This document shows positions 62,259 through 64,000 of a DNA stretch of 64,000 bases, piece after piece (positions within the stretch are counted from its first letter, which is position 1; every line of letters starts with the position of its first letter). The DNA lies in NCBI GenBank assembly GCA_964624075.1, contig CAZUWH010000012.1:7782-71781 (forward strand), in the 5' to 3' direction. The position numbers were made by a program, and so were the translations under genes. The notes under the pieces were generated by a model. It was given only the letters and a program-made list of their open reading frames with translations. It was not told the DNA's origin and ran no database searches. The DNA comes from CAZUWH01 sp964624075 (GTDB lineage Bacteria; Pseudomonadota; Alphaproteobacteria; Rhodospirillales; Rhodospirillaceae).

Positions 62259-63500
62259 TCACAGCCGTCGCCGCACGATTTCAGCAATCTCCGGGTCGGT
62301 CAGGGTCACGGGATTGGTTTTCATACTGCTGCCGCGGCTGTTGGATACTACCTTAGCGAGACTAGATTCATCAGGGCCGTAGCCGGTTAGTCCAGGCAGC
62401 CCCAGCTCCGCCTGCCATGACCGCAACGTTTCAACCAGGGTGAGCTGCGCGGTGGCCTCATCGACATCGGGGGCAAGACCGGCGAGGAGCCGACCGGTGC
62501 GGGCGTACTTAGCCAAGGCCGGGCTCACGGGCAGCCGTTTCTTGAGGGCCTCGATGGTGACCCCGGTGGCTTCGGCAACCAGGGTGCCGCAAACCACGCC
62601 ATGGGGAATGGGGTAATAGGCCCCGAGTGGCGAGGCCAGACCATGCACCGCGCCGAGACCGGTCTGTGCCAGACAGACACCAGACAGCAAGGCTGCATAG
62701 GCAAGCCGGCTGCGGCCAGCGGCCACGGCGGCTACACTGTCCCCGGCATTGCAGGCGCCTCGGTAGGCGGCAAAGAAACCGGTCGCAAAGGCCTTCAGCC
62801 CTGACCAGGCCAGGGCGTCAGTCATAGGATTGGCCTGGGTGGAGACATAGGCCTCGAGAAGCTGGGTGAAGGCATCCATGCCATTGGCGGCCAGCAGGGC
62901 CGGCGGGCAGGTGGCCAGCAGGGCCGGATCGACGATGGCAACCTGTGCTACCAACGCGTCATGACGGAACGACTTCTTAAAGCCGTTCACGCCCACGACG
63001 GACAGCACGGCATTGCGGGTGGCCTCGCTGCCCGTGCCGGCGGTGGTCGGCACGGCGATGAACGGTACCGCCGGCCCATGGTACGGCCTGTCGCAACCCA
63101 CTCCTTCCAGGTGATCCATGACCGAGTTGCCCGGCCGCAGCAGGCCGGCCACGGCCTTGGCAAAGTCAAGAACCGAGCCGCCGCCGATGCCAGCCACGAC
63201 CCCGAACTCTTCCTGCCGGAAGGCGGCAACGATGTCATCTACCATGGTGGGACTCGGTTCCCCGGCCACTGTCACCGTTTCCCAGCCGATACCGTGCGCG
63301 TGCAGGGCCACGGTCAGATGTTCCCACACGGGCGAGGCCTGCAACGATGCAGCCCCCGTTACCAGGAGGGCCCGCCGCCCCATGGCCGCCACTTCCGCCG
63401 CAAGCGTGGCAACCGTTCCCGCGCCGAAGACGATGCGCGGCAGGCGGGCGATGGCGAAAGGAGCAATGGGGTGCACAAGCGTGTCTGCCGATACCGTCAC
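62259..63500 (-). CDS. iron-type (group III) alcohol dehydrogenase
   Basis: The 413-residue protein has the dehydroquinate-synthase-like fold of iron-dependent alcohol dehydrogenases: FGAGTVATLAAEV, the NAD-binding GIGGGSVLDFAKAVAGL, PFIAVPTTAGTGSEATRNAV, AANGMDAFTQLLEAYVS, and the metal-binding GLGAVHGLASPLGAYYPIPH with both His ligands. The substrate is unknown. GGAGGG precedes the GTG start at 63500. It lies three bases after an ABM-domain gene and is probably co-transcribed with it. Confidence 0.9.
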   Translation of the reverse strand: MTVSADTLVHPIAPFAIARLPRIVFGAGTVATLAAEVAAMGRRALLVTGAASLQASPVWEHLTVALHAHGIGWETVTVAGEPSPTMVDDIVAAFRQEEFGVVAGIGGGSVLDFAKAVAGLLRPGNSVMDHLEGVGCDRPYHGPAVPFIAVPTTAGTGSEATRNAVLSVVGVNGFKKSFRHDALVAQVAIVDPALLATCPPALLAANGMDAFTQLLEAYVSTQANPMTDALAWSGLKAFATGFFAAYRGACNAGDSVAAVAAGRSRLAYAALLSGVCLAQTGLGAVHGLASPLGAYYPIPHGVVCGTLVAEATGVTIEALKKRLPVSPALAKYARTGRLLAGLAPDVDEATAQLTLVETLRSWQAELGLPGLTGYGPDESSLAKVVSNSRGSSMKTNPVTLTDPEIAEIVRRRL

Positions 63501-63503
63501 GGG

Positions 63504-63800
63504 TCAGCCCTCCGGTACATGACAGGCCCATTGTACCCCTTCACGGGGTATCGCCATCATGTCGGCAACGGTCTCACTCCAAGTTTTGTAATGCGCGGTC
63601 GCCTTGTGAGCGGCCGCGTCCTCTCCCGAAGCGTAGGCCTCATACAGGATGAAACGGGTTGGTTCCTCAGGAGACTGGAGGACATCGAAGCGGCGGTTGC
63701 CCGGCTCCAGGACGGATGCCCGGTGATTGGCCAGTGAGGTCGTGATGAAGTCCTGAATCCGATCCGGCTTGACAGTGACGTGGACAAGCGTGACGTGCAT
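63504..63800 (-). CDS. ABM-domain protein (putative quinol/LsrG-like monooxygenase)
   Basis: A 98-residue antibiotic-biosynthesis-monooxygenase-type ferredoxin-like protein: VHVTVKPDRIQDFITTSLAN near the start, RFDVLQSPEEPTRFILYEAY, and HKATAHYKTWSETV in the middle. Small ABM proteins of this form act on quinones or on the autoinducer-2 product (LsrG). Upstream of the alcohol dehydrogenase, they may form a small aldehyde or quinone detoxification unit, which is an inference from adjacency. Confidence 0.82.
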   Translation of the reverse strand: MHVTLVHVTVKPDRIQDFITTSLANHRASVLEPGNRRFDVLQSPEEPTRFILYEAYASGEDAAAHKATAHYKTWSETVADMMAIPREGVQWACHVPEG

Positions 63801-63880
63801 GGTGATCCCCCTTCGGGCAGCGCCGGTGCGAAAGGCGCCAGGGCTGGAGAGAGTAGTCCATTTTCCTCCCCCTTCTGGAC

Positions 63881-63912
63881 AAAAAAGCGGGGCTGGCGCA
63901 TAGGCCAGCCCC
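63881..63912 (-). terminator. intrinsic terminator of the outer-membrane protein gene
   Basis: Read on the minus strand, GGGGCTGGC (from 63912) pairs with GCCAGCCCC (to 63889) around a six-base loop, followed by a T run (63881-63886 complement). A nine-pair GC stem and T run is a strong rho-independent terminator placed 35 bases after the stop of the gene entering the window. Confidence 0.85.
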
Positions 63913-63946
63913 AGACAGAACGCATTCGTTTCCTTAGACTCTTCGC

Positions 63947-64000
63947 TCAGAAGGTGACGTCCACGCCGGAGACCAGGCCATAGGCCCAGGTGTTCTGGAT
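63947..64000 (-). CDS. C-terminus of an outer-membrane beta-barrel protein (partial)
   Basis: The last 17 codons read IQNTWAYGLVSGVDVTF before TGA (63947-63949). The alternating pattern and terminal Phe are the outer-membrane insertion signal recognised by the BAM complex, as in porins. Only the end is in the window, so family cannot be told. Confidence 0.6.
   Translation of the reverse strand: MQNTWAYGLVSGVDVTF

Noticed and set aside
61709..62356. 215-codon plus-strand frame between the LpoA-like and alcohol dehydrogenase genes
   Set aside because: It overlaps both neighbours antisense, has no recognisable domain and ends in low-complexity sequence.

Overview
The window is chromosomal DNA of an alphaproteobacterium, most likely a member of Rhodospirillales. 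The block rpoZ - bifunctional RelA/SpoT - pdxJ - acpS - lepB - rnc - era - recO is the classical alphaproteobacterial order. A MucR/Ros zinc-finger regulator, an aa3 oxidase operon with ctaG, a SUV3-like helicase, bluB and a malyl-CoA-lyase-like gene point the same way. I cannot name a genus from sequence alone. I see no rRNA, CRISPR array, prophage or intact insertion sequence.

Layout. 1-12 kb: tadA (minus) and a dense plus-strand housekeeping block ending with a histidine phosphatase and RNase R. 12-15.2 kb: a collapsed Tad pilus locus (flp, cpaA, cpaE, cpaF and TadE-like remnants in Tad order) and a broken Crp/Fnr gene. 15.3-25.5 kb: SUV3-like helicase, a ruined sulfite dehydrogenase gene pair, bluB with a shortened cobalamin-riboswitch-like leader, a CDP-alcohol phosphatidyltransferase, a CitE/malyl-CoA-lyase-like gene, tRNA-Cys and tRNA-Asn, an HD hydrolase, and queC with a tiny zinc-finger-like gene. 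25.7-35.2 kb: gltD and gltB separated by a dead DUF29 gene, mucR, dcd and a pentapeptide-repeat protein. 35.8-41.8 kb (minus): ctaC-ctaD-ctaG-ctaE followed by mutL. 42.1-46.9 kb: a Gld-type ABC exporter operon ending in a DUF4340 protein. 47-54 kb: gltX and an EI24/bactofilin/lipoprotein trio between two dead glycosyltransferase-type genes and many repeats. 54.5-64 kb: acuI, a 1171-residue Nfn-like iron-sulfur flavoprotein fusion, ctaA, an LpoA-like lipoprotein, an iron-type alcohol dehydrogenase with an ABM-domain partner, and the last codons of an outer-membrane protein.

Two themes run through the window. First, accessory functions are decaying: seven independent loci carry frameshifts, internal stops or deletions while core genes are intact, which suggests recent genome reduction. 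Second, the gene-poor stretches are filled by a family of GC-rich, palindrome-bounded repeats (about 160-190 bp when complete), some of which have entered the 3' ends of genes. The most unusual intact protein is the 1171-residue fusion at 55553-59068, which joins both halves of an NfnAB-like enzyme in one chain.
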